Origin: Trogon surrucura
Taxonomy: Eukaryota; Chordata; Aves; Trogoniformes; Trogonidae
NCBI GenBank assembly: GCA_020746105.1
Contig: CM036635.1
Location: forward strand, 12,356,001-12,420,000
DNA: 64,000 bases
Reading direction: 5' to 3'
Shown here: positions 20,833-32,100 of the stretch, one piece after another
Position numbering within the stretch: position 1 is the first letter of the stretch
How the letters are laid out: every line of letters begins with the position of its first letter
Notes under the pieces: model-generated
What the model saw: the letters and a program-made list of their open reading frames with translations, nothing else
Database searches by the model: none
Told to the model about the DNA's origin: nothing
Position numbers and translations under genes: made by a program

Positions 20833-21274
20833 TGTTGAGAAGCACGCACGAACTCCGAGATGGTGGAAAACGGAATTCACTTTATTGCAAGCAGGCACAC
20901 ATATTTATACCTACTAGCACGAAGCACTATTCTCGGGTTACAAACAAGAGATCAGACTATACAGCCAGGGTTGTTATTAGCTCATGTACTCCTTCAATCA
21001 CTCTGTTATCACACAGGGAAAACAGACTTTGCCAGGTCTGTTTTGATCATACTCTCCCGTTCACTCCAATGCATATCTGGTGTACAAGAAGCACCTTATC
21101 TGTTCATTCTCACGGGCAAGCTCTCAACACGAGCTGTACTTGGCTGGTCAGGGTCTCTTTTCATAATTAGGAAGCAAGAGTTATGCACTTGTTTAGGAAA
21201 GAGCTCAAGGACGAACGTCTTAATTCTGCAAGCAGTGCTGCCAGCACAGCTAACTAAAATGTAGGGTATCCACA
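20833..21274 (-). repeat. 3' LTR of the minus-strand ERV
   Basis: On the minus strand it runs TGTGGATACC...CTCAACA. A TATAAATA element and AATAAA lie about 20 bases apart near 20885-20915. The polypurine tract AAAAAAGGGGGAAT sits immediately upstream. Confidence 0.92.
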
Positions 21275-21719
21275 ATTCCCCCTTTTTTGTTTTTTGGATC
21301 ACCATCAAAGTCATAAGATGTATTTTTCAGTTCTTCGGACCCCTTGGGCAGCACTTCAGGTGAGATCGTTGACTATAATGAAAAAGAACAAAACAAAACA
21401 CTTCCCACAACAACAAATTCTATTAAACACAAGTTTAACACAGAAAATTATGTTTTGAGATTTAACCAAATCATATCCGTGCTAAAAAATGTGTAGTATT
21501 TATCCCACTGTGTTGTCATGTTTTACTTGCTGCTCTGCCTGAGTTCCCGGGACTCACATTCACTGCTTTGCAGGGCAGGAAAGCAAAAGATGCCCCTGTA
21601 TCAATCCCAGACCTCTGTTATCTCACTGTGGGTGTGCTGCTTGTCGAGCACACAAGGCCAAGCAGTAATCCAGTGAGACGTCTGTTTTCCGACACCTTAG
21701 GTGCAAGTTGTTTGAGCGT
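21275..21719 (-). other. Non-coding 3' interior of the minus-strand ERV
   Basis: AT-rich sequence between the polypurine tract and the env-related region, with no open frame. About 21530-21620 resembles 9367-9450 near CCDC157-like copy 3. Confidence 0.5.
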
Positions 21720-22480
21720 ACCTACAGTTCCCATCACCAATCACCCTAAATCATCCAGACCCGCAGTGGCTGGGGAGCCCCTGTTGCAGCGAGGTTTCTG
21801 GAGAACCCTCCCGACAATCGGGAAGTCCTACGCAGTGCGTCCACCCGTAGGTGAGGTTTCCGAAGTCTCTGCAAGAGGGTCCAGCATTTATACTATTAAA
21901 TAAACACCCTTACATAACCTTGAATGCGGGAACATCTGGTGGTGTTTGCCCCATTGAATTCTTCTCACAGATTGGCCAGGGCTGAAGGAAGAATGCAAGG
22001 GAGTCTCCCTATCAATTTGATCCTTAATCACACACTTCTAACAAAGCAAAAGGCAGCTGGTTTCCCTGCCTTGCTTTTAGTTAAGAAAGATCACTCTGCT
22101 GGTTAGTACCATGAACCTTACCACCTGTTATGTGGCTTTGATTAGACAGTCTTACACAACCAATATAAGCTTCATTGTTAGTCACACACAGAGAATACAT
22201 ATCAATACAACAGGTAACATTGAAAACAGTCACATTTTCCCATAATTGCTCTGCCATCGGCCATAACCATCTTCTGCCAGTCCAATCCATGTCATCGTTG
22301 GTAATTGGTACCTCAGAGTCCCATCATGTCACTGGGCGAAACAAAGGGATTCAACAGGCAGGCCCCGTGCACGGTCGTGTTGCTGCTGCGCTGTTGAAGT
22401 AACAGGATGCTGCACAGCCACATCATGCGGGATAGGAACCAAATCATGGTCATTAAATGGCTTAATTCGTTTCACTGGCA
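21720..22480 (-). pseudogene. env: env remnant of the minus-strand ERV
   Basis: Collinear with 12346-13050 of the + strand ERV. It shows an ENVTVF sequon and a Cys-containing CVTNNEAY segment near 22175-22255. Frames are broken in several places and most of the surface and transmembrane subunits are missing. Confidence 0.55.
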
Positions 22481-22481
22481 G

Positions 22482-23489
22482 CTAGTAAGGTCCTGTGGAT
22501 AAAGAAACACAGCCATAACCTCTTCCCCACGTCAACAGAGGTACCGGACCTTTCCATTCATTAGTATGGATGTCCTTATACAGTACATTAGGCTTTGGCA
22601 AGTCTTTCTGTTTTTCCTTCTGAGATCTCAGATGAGGAGTTAACATATCAAAACTGGATATATTCAGAAAATTTAACACGTATGTTGCTTTAGACAACTT
22701 CTCGTGTGGAGACATTCCGACAACAGTGCTTCTCTGTTTCTGTAACACTCTTTTCAGTGTGAGATGTGCTCTTTCCACAATGCTCTGTCCCATCGGTGAA
22801 TAAAGTATCCCTGTCACATGGGATATTCCCCATTCCTGCAAAAATACTTTAAAATTATTAGAAACATAAGCTGGACCATTATCCGTTTTTATCTGTGATG
22901 GCGCTCCTAATGTGGCAATAGCACGTAGCAAATGCAGTCGAACATCTCTAAACTTTTCACCACTGTGCGCTGTGGCAACAATAAGAGATGAGAAAGTATC
23001 TACAGTAACATGCACATATTTCAATTTACCAAATTCAGCTATATGTGTAACATCCATCTGCCATACGTCATTGGGAGCAAGACCACGCGGGACTGCTGTT
23101 ATATTAGAGTTCAGTGGTGTGACCGTTTGACAACCTGGACATGACAAAATAACATCTTGAGCTTGTCGAGATGTTATGTTAAACTCTTTGGATAAAACCT
23201 TCCTATTTTGATGATAAAAATCATGCGAAAGTCTAGCCTGTCCTAATACATCAGGAACAGCAGTCATAGCAGCCAGAGAATCGGCCCGAGCGTTACCTTA
23301 GACTAACGGGCCAGGCAGATTAGGATGAGAACGAACATGTGTCACAAAGTATTGGTGTATCCGATTACTACAAAGTAAGCATAATTTCTGAAACAACATA
23401 AAAAGAACACGATTAGAAACATGTTTTAAAAAGGCAAACTCAATTCTGCACAAAAGGCCATATACATAATGTGAATCAGCAACAATATT
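22482..23489 (-). pseudogene. pol: pol remnant: RNase H tail plus integrase
   Basis: The minus strand first encodes the end of RNase H (VADSHYVYG, HVRSHPNLPGPL), interrupted by a TAA at 23300-23298, then an almost complete integrase. Integrase features are the His/Cys zinc module (HDFYH ... CPGC), the DDE residues in QMDVTH, TDNGPAY and SIVERAH, and a carboxy-terminal Trp/Gly segment (GPVPLLTWGRG). The frame ends at 22482. Upstream it joins directly to gag capsid sequence, so protease and reverse transcriptase are gone and the enzyme cannot be made as part of a normal Pol precursor. Confidence 0.85.
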
Positions 23490-23803
23490 TACAGAACAGT
23501 AGCTGTTTTGTTAGTGGATCTCAGCATCTCCGGAATTCTTTTACAGCCTACGTTAGCATTCTCCACAGCAAGCTGCAGTAATGATGCATCTGCTGCCGCT
23601 GGTACATCTACCTGTCTTTCGATAGCTCGTTGTAATTTATCAATAAATTGAAGGTAGGGTTCATGGTTAGCTTGTCTGATAGTGCCAAAAGGTTTGCTTG
23701 ATTTTTTCATGTCAGGAGTCTTTTAAAAAGCTTTTGTTGCCAATTGTGCAGCGAGCTGTAAAAGTTCTGTAGTAAAATGAGCTTGAAGCTGTGGATTCGC
23801 AAA
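23489..23803 (-). pseudogene. gag: gag capsid remnant with major homology region
   Basis: Continues capsid after the nested LTR. It contains the retroviral major homology region (IRQ...EPYLQFIDKLQRAI) and a following LLQLAVENAN helix. A TGA and frame change precede the homology region near 23710. After about 23500 the sequence switches to RNase H. Confidence 0.8.
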
Positions 23804-23808
23804 CTGAC

Positions 23809-24601
23809 TGTCGCGTGAAAGGTATGTGGCTGTGAGAGGCACGTACCCCAGCTAAGCACTTGCTTGTTTCAGAGCCCCGTTAGGGACTTGCACTGAGTTT
23901 TCAGAGCCCCACTAAGGGCTTGCACTGAATTTTCAGAGCCCCGTTTAAGGACTTGCACTGAGACAATTTGCAAGGTAACTAACAATAAGTGATTTATTGA
24001 AGCGACAGATACAAGATTCGGAGTTGCCGTTGATAAATTCACTCTCTGCAATAGCGCTAATATACGATACTAATGCTAGCAAAATACTATCCCGGGTATT
24101 ACACACCAAAAGGTGGAAGCGCAATTCTTACCAAGAAGGCGTCCCTGTCTTGGGTGAAGGAGAAGGAGCACAGCCCGTCGACCGCCTCTTCCTCTTCTGG
24201 GGTCTTCTCCTCCCAACGACACATACCCTCTATGCTCCTTATATACTATTTTTCACACCCCCTGCCCCCCACCCCGGGGTGGCATTCAGCATGATTTGAG
24301 CGAAGAGTGGGTGACTATAGTCATATAGGGATATTAGGGTAAAAATTTCCACTCTGGGCCCTGTGGCCTTCAGGATTTTATTTTGCAACAACTTATCTAT
24401 GTGCAGGATGGTTCACACTGTTAGTCTTCCGTGCGGCCTTGCTCCTTAGCCAAAACAGGGCCGTCCTGTCGTCACAAGACTCCCTCCTTCGGCTGGCTCT
24501 CACTGTGTAGGCCTTGTTTTCCTCCGTTCTCTGGGTCTGCACAACAGATAAGCGAACACCTGCGTTCAGCAAGTCTGAAACCCTCAAGCCAAAATATCAC
24601 A
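23809..24601 (-). mobile_element. Nested solo LTR of a third ERV family
   Basis: A 793-bp element bounded by TG...CA and flanked by perfect 5-bp repeats CTGAC (23804-23808 and 24602-24606; GTCAG on the minus strand) interrupts the gag capsid codons. Minus-strand orientation is set by TATATAAG near 24238-24246 upstream of AATAAA at 23993-23998. Downstream of the poly(A) signal, three imperfect 31-33 bp repeats (23868-23963, core CAGAGCCCC) lie in the inferred U5. No internal sequence remains. Confidence 0.9.
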
Positions 24602-24606
24602 CTGAC

Positions 24607-25833
24607 CTTCCACCAACAGTTGATCCGGGTTAATTGGAGCATTATTATTTTGAGCTACTGCAGTATGGGACATACATAATTCCCTGTATTCTACATACCA
24701 AATTGTATACTGGCTGGGTGTTAAAATCAACTTAAATATCACCTTCCAATCATGAGGAACCATAAGAAAAGCCTCTTTCATTGTCTCTATTCAATTTTCA
24801 GCATAGGATGATTGAATACCCGATTCAGCAACCATACGCCACAACTCTTTCAGCGTGCTATGAGAAATCTGTTGATGGTCTGGTGCCTGAGTCCCGTCCA
24901 GCCGCGTATGCATGACTACTGGCATAGCTTTAACTATCTGAGGAAAAAAGTCAGTGTTAAGGAAACCATGCTCATCACGATCGGTTAAAATATCTGTCAG
25001 GGAAATCTGAACCCTGGTAATAGAAGGCGGTGCTGGACAAACCTGTGGAGAAGATAAGGGAGGGGGTGCATAGGGTGGGGGTCGATAATTGAGGGGAACA
25101 AGAGAGTTCATCTGACCCTTATTTTGACACAGCTGCGAGCCAGATTTTGACAGTCCCTTTCCTTTTTCTGAAAGTCCCGAAAAAACGTCCTGAGCAGTAG
25201 GTGCAGATGCCACCATGGCTCTATTCGGCATGAGCGGAGGATAGAGGTTGGGTTGTGTCTCTGGGTCGCCAGGACCAACATCAAAGGAACTGTCGTCCTC
25301 CTCCGGATCCCCAGTTCTCAGCGCACTTCCCTCATAACCACTCATAAATCCTTCTTGCAAACTTGTGAGATTAATCTGGCTAGTCTGTACCGCCGTTTCA
25401 GTTTGAGAGGAAAAAAGGTTTACACAACTCGTTTGACTTGCAGTCTCTTTCTGTAGCGTAGGTACTAAGTCAATTAAATCATTAGTGAGGTCTGTAGCAA
25501 CAGAGCCCGCAGTGCTCGCCACACTGCTCTCAGAACTAGCATCAGCAGCGCGTGGTTTCGGTGAGCGCAACGCCGCAAACAACGCTTCCGTGTCTCTATA
25601 TTATCAGGCGAACTGTCATGACCAGCATGTTGTGCTTTAGTTAGCTCTTCGCCTACACGTTTACAGTCCTAAATTTCATAAGATCCTGTTTCAGGATACC
25701 AGGGGCAATTACGACCGATCCATAAAAGTAACAGAGTCACTTTCTGCAGGCTAATCTTATACTCTCGCTCCTTTGCAATACACATCAGTACATCATGATG
25801 AAGTTGTTGCGATCGTGTCGCTTTTTGCCCCAT
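24607..25833 (-). pseudogene. gag: gag matrix to capsid start of the minus-strand ERV
   Basis: The minus-strand ATG at 25833 is followed by Gly-Gln (MGQK), fitting a myristoylated betaretroviral matrix. A stop near 25675 and a frame change follow. The main open piece (25582-24791) is Ser/Thr-rich and then proline-rich with a PPPY late-domain-type motif (RPPPYAPPP), leading into the capsid start (DRDEHGF...). The next piece continues capsid (HDWKVIFKLIL) to the solo LTR at 24601. Confidence 0.75.
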
Positions 25834-25950
25834 TTTTGTCCCCCGGCCGCGGTCCTCGTACCTGTTTCCTGAAGGGCGAGGATGGACGCGTCAGTTAATT
25901 CATCACCCCGTTCGGCTCACTGGGGGGTACTTCTCTTGGATATGATGAAG

Positions 25951-25968
25951 TCCCGATTCGGGCTGCCA
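25951..25968 (-). other. Primer-binding site of the minus-strand ERV
   Basis: Two bases beyond the LTR, the minus strand reads TGGCAGCCCGAATCGGGA, with the TGG expected opposite a tRNA CCA end. It is not the common Lys, Pro or Trp site, and I cannot name the primer tRNA. Confidence 0.6.
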
Positions 25969-25970
25969 TT

Positions 25971-26412
25971 TGTCGAGAAGCACGCACGAACTCCGAGATG
26001 GTGGAAAACGGAATTCACTTTATTGCAAGCAGGCACACATATTTATACCTACTAGCACGAAGCACTATTCTCGGGTTACAAACAAGAGATCAGACTATAC
26101 AGCCAGGGTTGTTATTAGCTCATGTACTCCTTCGATCACTCTGTTATCACACAGGGAAAACAGACTTTGCCAGGTCTGTTTTGATCATACTCTCCCGTTC
26201 ACTCCAATGCACATCTGGTGTACAAGAAGCACCTTATCTGTTCATTCTCACGGGCAAGCTCTCAAGACGAGCTGTACTTGGCTGGTCAGGGTCTCTTTTC
26301 ATAATTAGGAAGCAAGAGTTATGCACTTGTTTAGGAAAGAGCTCAAGGACGAAAGTCTTAATTCTGCAAGCAGCGCTGCCAGCACAGCTAACTAAAATGT
26401 AGGGTATCCACA
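25971..26412 (-). repeat. 5' LTR of the minus-strand ERV
   Basis: Same length as and nearly identical to 20833-21274. On the minus strand it ends CTTCTCGACA next to the primer-binding site, whereas the other LTR ends CTCAACA. Confidence 0.92.
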
Positions 26413-26418
26413 CATATT

Positions 26419-27740
26419 CTGCTTCCTCAGTCCCCCTTCCTAAGGGCCCTGATGTGCTCCCCTGGGCTTATTCTTAATAGGCCCAGTTGTCTCCCCTTCC
26501 CCCTTCACACCTAGTTTAAAGCCCTGTCAATTAGCCCTGCTAACTCCTGCCCTAAAATCCTTTTCCCTCTCTGGGACAGGTGCATCCCACCTGCAGGCCA
26601 GGTGTCTCATACATCAGCCCGTGATTGAAAAACCCCAAACCCTGCCTGTAGCACCAGTCTCTGAGCCAGGAGTTCACCTGGTACCTCTTCTGTTCATCTC
26701 CTCGTTGGTGACTGCCACTGGAGGGACAGAGGAGAAAATAGCTTGTGCTCCTGATCCCTTAAGCTGGTGCCCCGAGGCTCTGAAATCTCTTTTGGGAGAT
26801 GTGGAGTTTCTTCTGTTAACCTCATCACCACCCCCCTGGAAGACTAACAAGGGGTAATAATCAGAAGGTTTTACTAGGGTGGGAGGTTTGTCTGTTACAT
26901 CCTTAACCCGTGCCCCAGGGAGACAGCAAACCTCCCTGTGAAGTGGGTCAGGAAGGCACCTTGGGCCCTCTGCCCCCCTCAGGAGAGAGTCCCCCACCAC
27001 AGTGACCCGGCTGCTCCTCTTTTAAGGGCCACTTGTGATGCTGGGTCTGTGCTGACTCGTTTTTTCTGTCACTTTGGGCCTGGATGAGTCATTCTCCTCT
27101 CCATCAGCCTGCGATCCCTGCAGAACCCCGTCCCTGTTCTGCAATGTCAGCTGGGGTGACTGGGGAGGCCGGGAGGGGTTACGCTTCTTTCTCCGGGGAG
27201 GGACCTGTCTCCATTCCCCCCCGTCTCATCTTTTTTCAGGGTGGCGAGAGGACGTGGGATCTCCTGCCTCTCGAGCAATCTGTACCTGCTGTCCCTGCCC
27301 TGGGGATGTCAGAGCCTGGCTCCACCAGTCTATTCCCCTTTCCCATTCCCTAATTGCCCTCAGTCTGGCAGCTTCATCCTTCAGCTCAGCCACCACGCTG
27401 AGCAGGTCGTTCACCTGCTCGCATCTTGTCCGGGTGTTGCTTGCCCCGCTCTCCACTGCAGCTGCCAGGCTCTGGCACTGCCTGCAGCCAGGGGCCTGGA
27501 CACCTCTGTGTTTGTGGGGGGCCTCTGCCTGGGTGCCCCCAGTTTTCTGAGTAACAGCCTTTGGCCAAGGAGCAACCGTGGCTGGCAAGAGACTGACGCT
27601 TCGCAAGACCGGGGTCGGTTGGGATGAGCGCCGCGCAGCGCTGAGTCCTCGCCTGCCCCACGCTCGTGCCGCTCTCCCAGAGAGGCTGAGAAGGCTGCCC
27701 GCCTTAGAGTGTCACGGGCTCTGCATGAGAAGGACACACG
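26419..27740 (-). pseudogene. CR1 LINE ORF1 fragment, minus strand
   Basis: Minus-strand frames hold two CR1 ORF1 parts. About 27606-27226 has a Cys-rich CRQC block followed by a coiled-coil helix (VVAELKDEAARLRAIRE) and IDWWSQAL. About 27000-26560 has the esterase-like domain with VVGDSLLRG, CCLPGARVKDV and FNHGLMYETPGL. Frames are broken. The ERV lies just beyond its left end, and its target duplication overlaps the CR1-side sequence. Confidence 0.8.
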
Positions 27741-27944
27741 GAGACTTCAGGGATTCAAGATTCTGAAAGGAAAAGCTGAGGTAGTTGGTAGGGGACAGTG
27801 TGGCCTTTAAAGGGCGGAAGTACTAACTCTGTCTCCTAATAGATTACCTCAGGATTTAGCCAGAATTCTGAGTTAATCTATAAGAGACCCGAGGAATATT
27901 TTGTGGGGAAAAGCTGAGGTAATTCACAGGGGACAGTGTGGACT

Positions 27945-29085
27945 TTATCACAGAATGTTAGAAGTTGGAAGAGACCTGAAGGGTCATCTAGTCCAACCCC
28001 TCCGCCAGAGCAGGATCACCTGCAGCAGAGCGCACAGGAACGCGTCCAGGCGGGTTTTGAATCCCTCCGAAGAAGGAGACTCCACACCCTGCCTGGGCAG
28101 GGTGTTCCAGTGCTCTGTCACCCTCATGGGGAAAAAGTTTTTTCTGATATTTTTATGGAACCTCCTATGTTCCAGCTTGCACCCGTTGCCCCTTGTCCTG
28201 TCAATGGACGTTGCTGAAAAGAGCCTGGCTCCATCCTCCTGACACTCCCCCTTGACGTGTTTATGAACATGAATGAGGTCACCCCTCAGCCTCCTCTTCT
28301 CCAAGCTGCAGAGCTCCAGCTCCTTCAGCCTTTCCTCACCAGGGAGATGTTCCACTCCCTCCATCATCCCTGTGGCTGCGCTGGACTCTCTCCAGCAGTT
28401 CCCTGTCCCTCTGGAGCTGAGGGGCCCAGAACTGGACACAAGATTCAAGATCCGGCCTCACCAGGGCAGAGCAGAGGGGCAGGAGAACCTCTCTCGACCC
28501 ACCAGCCACCCCCTTCTAACACACCCCAGGATGCCATTGGCCTTCTTGGCCACGAGGGCACGTTGCTGGCTCATGGCCATCCTGCTGCCCACCAGCACCC
28601 CCAGGTCCCTTTCCCCTGCGCTGCTCTCCAGCAGGGCAGTCCCCAGCCTGTACTGGCACATGGGATTATTCTTTCCCAGGTGGAAAACTCTACACTTGCC
28701 CTTGTTGAATTTCCTAAGATTTCTCCCTGCCCAGCCCTCCAGCCTGTCCAGGTCTCTCTGCTTGAAACACCAAAGGTCGTGGGTTCGATTCCCTTTCAGT
28801 TCTCACGTGTTGCCTGACCGAGTCGAGAGGTGGCGTCCCTGCCCACAACAGGGAGGTTGGATTAAAATGATCTCTAAGGTCCCTTCCAGCCCAGGCCATT
28901 CTATGATTCTATGAATGGCAGCACAGCCTGCTGGGGTGTCAACCACTCCTCCCAGCTTTGTGTCATCAGCAAACTTGCTGACAGTGCTCTCTAATCCCTT
29001 GTCCAGGTCATTGATGAATGTATTGAAAAGCACCGGCCCCAGCACTGACCCTGAGGGACTCCACTAGACACAGGCACATTTATCC
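27945..29085 (-). mobile_element. CR1 LINE 3' region, minus strand
   Basis: Minus-strand CR1 ORF2 carboxy-terminal and 3' sequence. Recognisable + strand phrases are CCTTGTCCTGTCAATGGACG, CCCCAGGTCCCTTTCCCC and TTTGTGTCATCAGCAAACTT. The 3' end lies at about 27945 (AGAATGTTAGAAGTTGG). A SINE interrupts it at 28761-28913 and CR1 resumes at 28914. No intact frame remains. Confidence 0.88.
28761..28913 (+). mobile_element. tRNA-derived SINE with CR1-like tail
   Basis: Contains a tRNA B-box-like GGTCGTGGGTTCGATTCCC (28783-28801), a short unrelated body, then a CR1-type 3' end (GGTCCCTTCCAGCCC, then ATTCTATGATTCTATGA). No A box is visible, so it is 5' truncated. The structure matches avian tRNA-SINEs mobilised by CR1 enzymes, such as those described in zebra finch. 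It lies inside the minus-strand CR1. Confidence 0.8.
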
Positions 29086-29180
29086 TGAATAACATTCGTT
29101 ATTCATCCTATAGATTGTCTAGGAGTTTAATCCCAATTCTAAGGTAATCTGTAGGAGACATAATGAACATTTTGGATACA

Positions 29181-32100
29181 GAGATGTTGCACAAAGGGAA
29201 AAGTGTGATTCATGAGTTGAAGAGGGAACAAAGAGATAAAGGGTGGTACTACTGAAGTCAGTATTGCTCCACCTGTAGCACTTGGGACTTGCCACATCTT
29301 GGGCCTAACTGTGTCTTCCTTCCTTGGCAGCAGCTGGCGCCGAAGAAAGAAGAGGCATCGTGTGGAACGGCGAGGCAAGAGGCGGCCCTCAAAAGTCCTG
29401 AGGAAATTGCACACTGTCCTACAAACTTCCTTTGTTTTTTTTTTTTTAAATAGAATCTGTCAGCACAGTTGAGGTGGGAAATTTTGTTTGGCTGTTGGAT
29501 TTACTGCCCCATTCAGGGAACTGAAAGATCCATCTCCCTGTGCGGGAGCATTACCTGCTCTCTCTGGCTCCCACCGTCCTCTTTGCCAGCTCCTCCTACA
29601 GCCTTTTGTGGCAAATGGTTTCTTAGTGAAGGGTGAGTTACCCTTGTTTGTACATGGATATTCTGTACCCAGGAATGATCTTCGTTGCGCATGACAGTTT
29701 GGTAATATTTATACTGACAAGACCGTGACGGTGATGTTGATGTCCCTGCTCCCCTTTCTGCAAGGAGAGACACCCCCTTGTATTGTATCAAACAATAAAA
29801 TCAAAGAAATCAAACGAGACACCCTTTACTAATTGCATCAGATTCTGGTGGGCTTTATCCTGCCCTCTGCAGGCACAGCGACTGACTCAGCTGAGAAGTG
29901 ACTCTCTCAATGTCTGTGGGGGCACACAGACATTTGGGATCTGGCTTTAGGATCTGGGAGCCCCAGACTGGTCCCCCACATTGTCTTAAGCTGGGAGAGC
30001 CTGTGGTGACAGTAGTGGCAGGGTTCTGTCCCCTCATGGTGGGGTAGCAGAGCTGTGATCTGAGCCCACCCTTGTACAAACCTTCTTTCTCTCTCTAAAC
30101 AAAGCTACCAGAGGACAGGACACTGCATTAGCTGCCTGGCTTGTGTTCTTGATTATTTTTCTTTCATGAGCATAAAATAGGACAAAATAGCCATGTGCAC
30201 AGCTCGTTTTGGGGAAAGAAGTGGCTGGCGTACTGGGAGTGTGCTCCTCAGGTCACTTGGCTGATGGCGTTGACAGGTTTGGTGTTTAAAGTTGTGTTTT
30301 GCTGCACGTAGGAAGGGATGGTGTGTAGGGATGGTCTGTAGTTCGCCAGTTCTGCTCGTCTCTTCTCCGTGCATCAGTTCCACTTGCCGACTGCAGTGTT
30401 GAAGGAGAATGTGGTCACCTACGCTCTGCTCTGAATCAAAGCCAGTTAATAAAACTGGTGACCAAGGGTTTGCAGGTGTGAGTGTGACTCCCTCTGGCAG
30501 GCAGGCAAGCCCTGGTGATGTTGGTGACCACCAAACCTCTCTCGGCTTTGGCGTTTTGGGGGCAGTTGGCAGAGCAGGCAGGTAGAACAGGTATCTGTGA
30601 CTGAGCGTATCGAACCCGGAGTCCCTGGCGTGAGGTCAGGCAGCCTTAAGATATCATTTTTGTTGACTTTCCAGGCCGATGGTGCACTTCAAAGTTTGTA
30701 GCAGATAACCTCGCGCCTGGGGCACGTAGAGCGAGTGCCTGACCTTTTGAGTGAGGCATGTGCTCTTTATTTATGCACGAATGGAACCAGTCTCCTGGTT
30801 TACTTGCAGTTGTGAGGTCAGACCTTGTCAAGTGCTGATACTCGGAAAGCGAGAGGCCGGCTGAGTACGGCATTCTGCAGGGAACAGGAAAGAACTGAGG
30901 GAACTGGCCTTCTAGGAAAACTGCCTTGTAATTCAGCTGCAATCCCCTATCCTGTTTTACAGGATAACAGAGAACCCGAAGACTAACCACATGATAAGAT
31001 GGGATTTTTTTTTCTTCCTGGGTAGATTAGATTAGCAAACTGTGTGAAGTTCCACAAGTAAAATGCCACGTATTTATCTTGAAAGAGAAAGAGAGCACGT
31101 GTGTTTTGTAGATGTGAGTTACAAGTGAGATAGAGCTAATTCTCAAATCAAATTGTATTTTAGGGAGGACCTGAATTTCCGTCCGAAAAACAATGCAGTT
31201 ATTTTAATGGGTTTTAATGTTTTTAATAGATTGACCTCCTGAACAACAGTGAAGGACTTTGGCAAAACAAATAGCCTGCCTTAGACTTGTGAGCTGCTGG
31301 AGCGTTGTGGCTTCAGCCGCCAGAGTTCTGAGGACGTTGTGGTGGCGCCACCAGCGTTTAGATGAAGCTGAAAACAAAAAGATACCCGTGTAGCTCTGGG
31401 TGAAAGCAGGACTCTTGGCACCATCCTGTTTAAATTCTCACGTGGTTAACTGCCTTTTGTTGCTCTGTCTCCTCTCTGTTTATTTCAGAGGCCTTCTGAA
31501 AAGCGTGTGGTGTTGCAGCACGGCTGGTCATGTTCCTCTCAGCAGTGACTGCCTTTCAGCATCAGCTGAGGGAAACACAGTAAGGCAATTTGCAAGTGCT
31601 TTAGAACTGCATAAAGTTTATAAACCCAAGGGCTTGTTATTCGTTCCTGAATATTCAGAGCACTTTCCCATATGGCTTCACAGAATATCACACAGTTAAA
31701 CAACCAGAAGAGTCATTTTCCACAGTCTTTTTCTTTTTTACAGAATTCTGAGTGGCAAAGGGGAGCAAAGGGGGTGCCATAGATGACAGTCACTTGAGTG
31801 TGACGCAGTCGTGTCGATTGCTTACGGAGAGGGAGGGAAACCTCATGCGCTGAAAGATAAGACAAGCCCCAGCCAACATCTGCTTGGAGTCACAGGCTGG
31901 TTTAGGTGTCAGTGAAGCTTGGAGCTCCACGAGGTGACCTTTCAAGACGTCTCTCCCAGCCTTTGTTGCGATGGTTCTGCAGCGTAACTCGTTCCAGCGG
32001 TAAGGGCAGTCTAGCAGAGGTGAGCACAGGGGCTGGACATCACCCAGTTAACAGCACAGCTTGGAGTGTTCCTGGGGCAGGCTGGTCGTTCCGATTTGAT

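Larger units (their letters stand above)
20833..26412 (-). mobile_element. Young betaretrovirus-like ERV, deleted, minus strand
   Basis: A 5,580-bp provirus read on the minus strand: 5' LTR 25971-26412, primer-binding site 25951-25968, gag, RNase H tail and integrase, env remnant, polypurine tract 21275-21289, 3' LTR 20833-21274. Perfect 6-bp target duplications CATATT lie at 20827-20832 and 26413-26418. Both LTRs are 442 bp and differ at only about six positions by eye, so the insertion is recent. Nucleocapsid, protease and nearly all reverse transcriptase are deleted between about 23490 and 23500, and a solo LTR of another family is nested at 23809-24601. Confidence 0.92.
27770..29180 (+). 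repeat. Two units of a ~138-bp local repeat, second split by CR1
   Basis: Unit 1 (about 27770-27905) contains AAAGCTGAGGTA, GGGGACAGTGTGG and a GTTAATCTATAAGAGAC-type end. Unit 2 starts at about 27907 with the same order, is cut at about 27944, and resumes at about 29095 with the matching second half (GGTAATCTGTAGGAGAC near 29140). The CR1/SINE block fills the gap. Confidence 0.6.

Noticed and set aside
28780-28805. A functional tRNA gene
   Set aside because: Only a B-box is present; there is no A box, no cloverleaf arms and no acceptor stem, and it is joined to a CR1-like tail.
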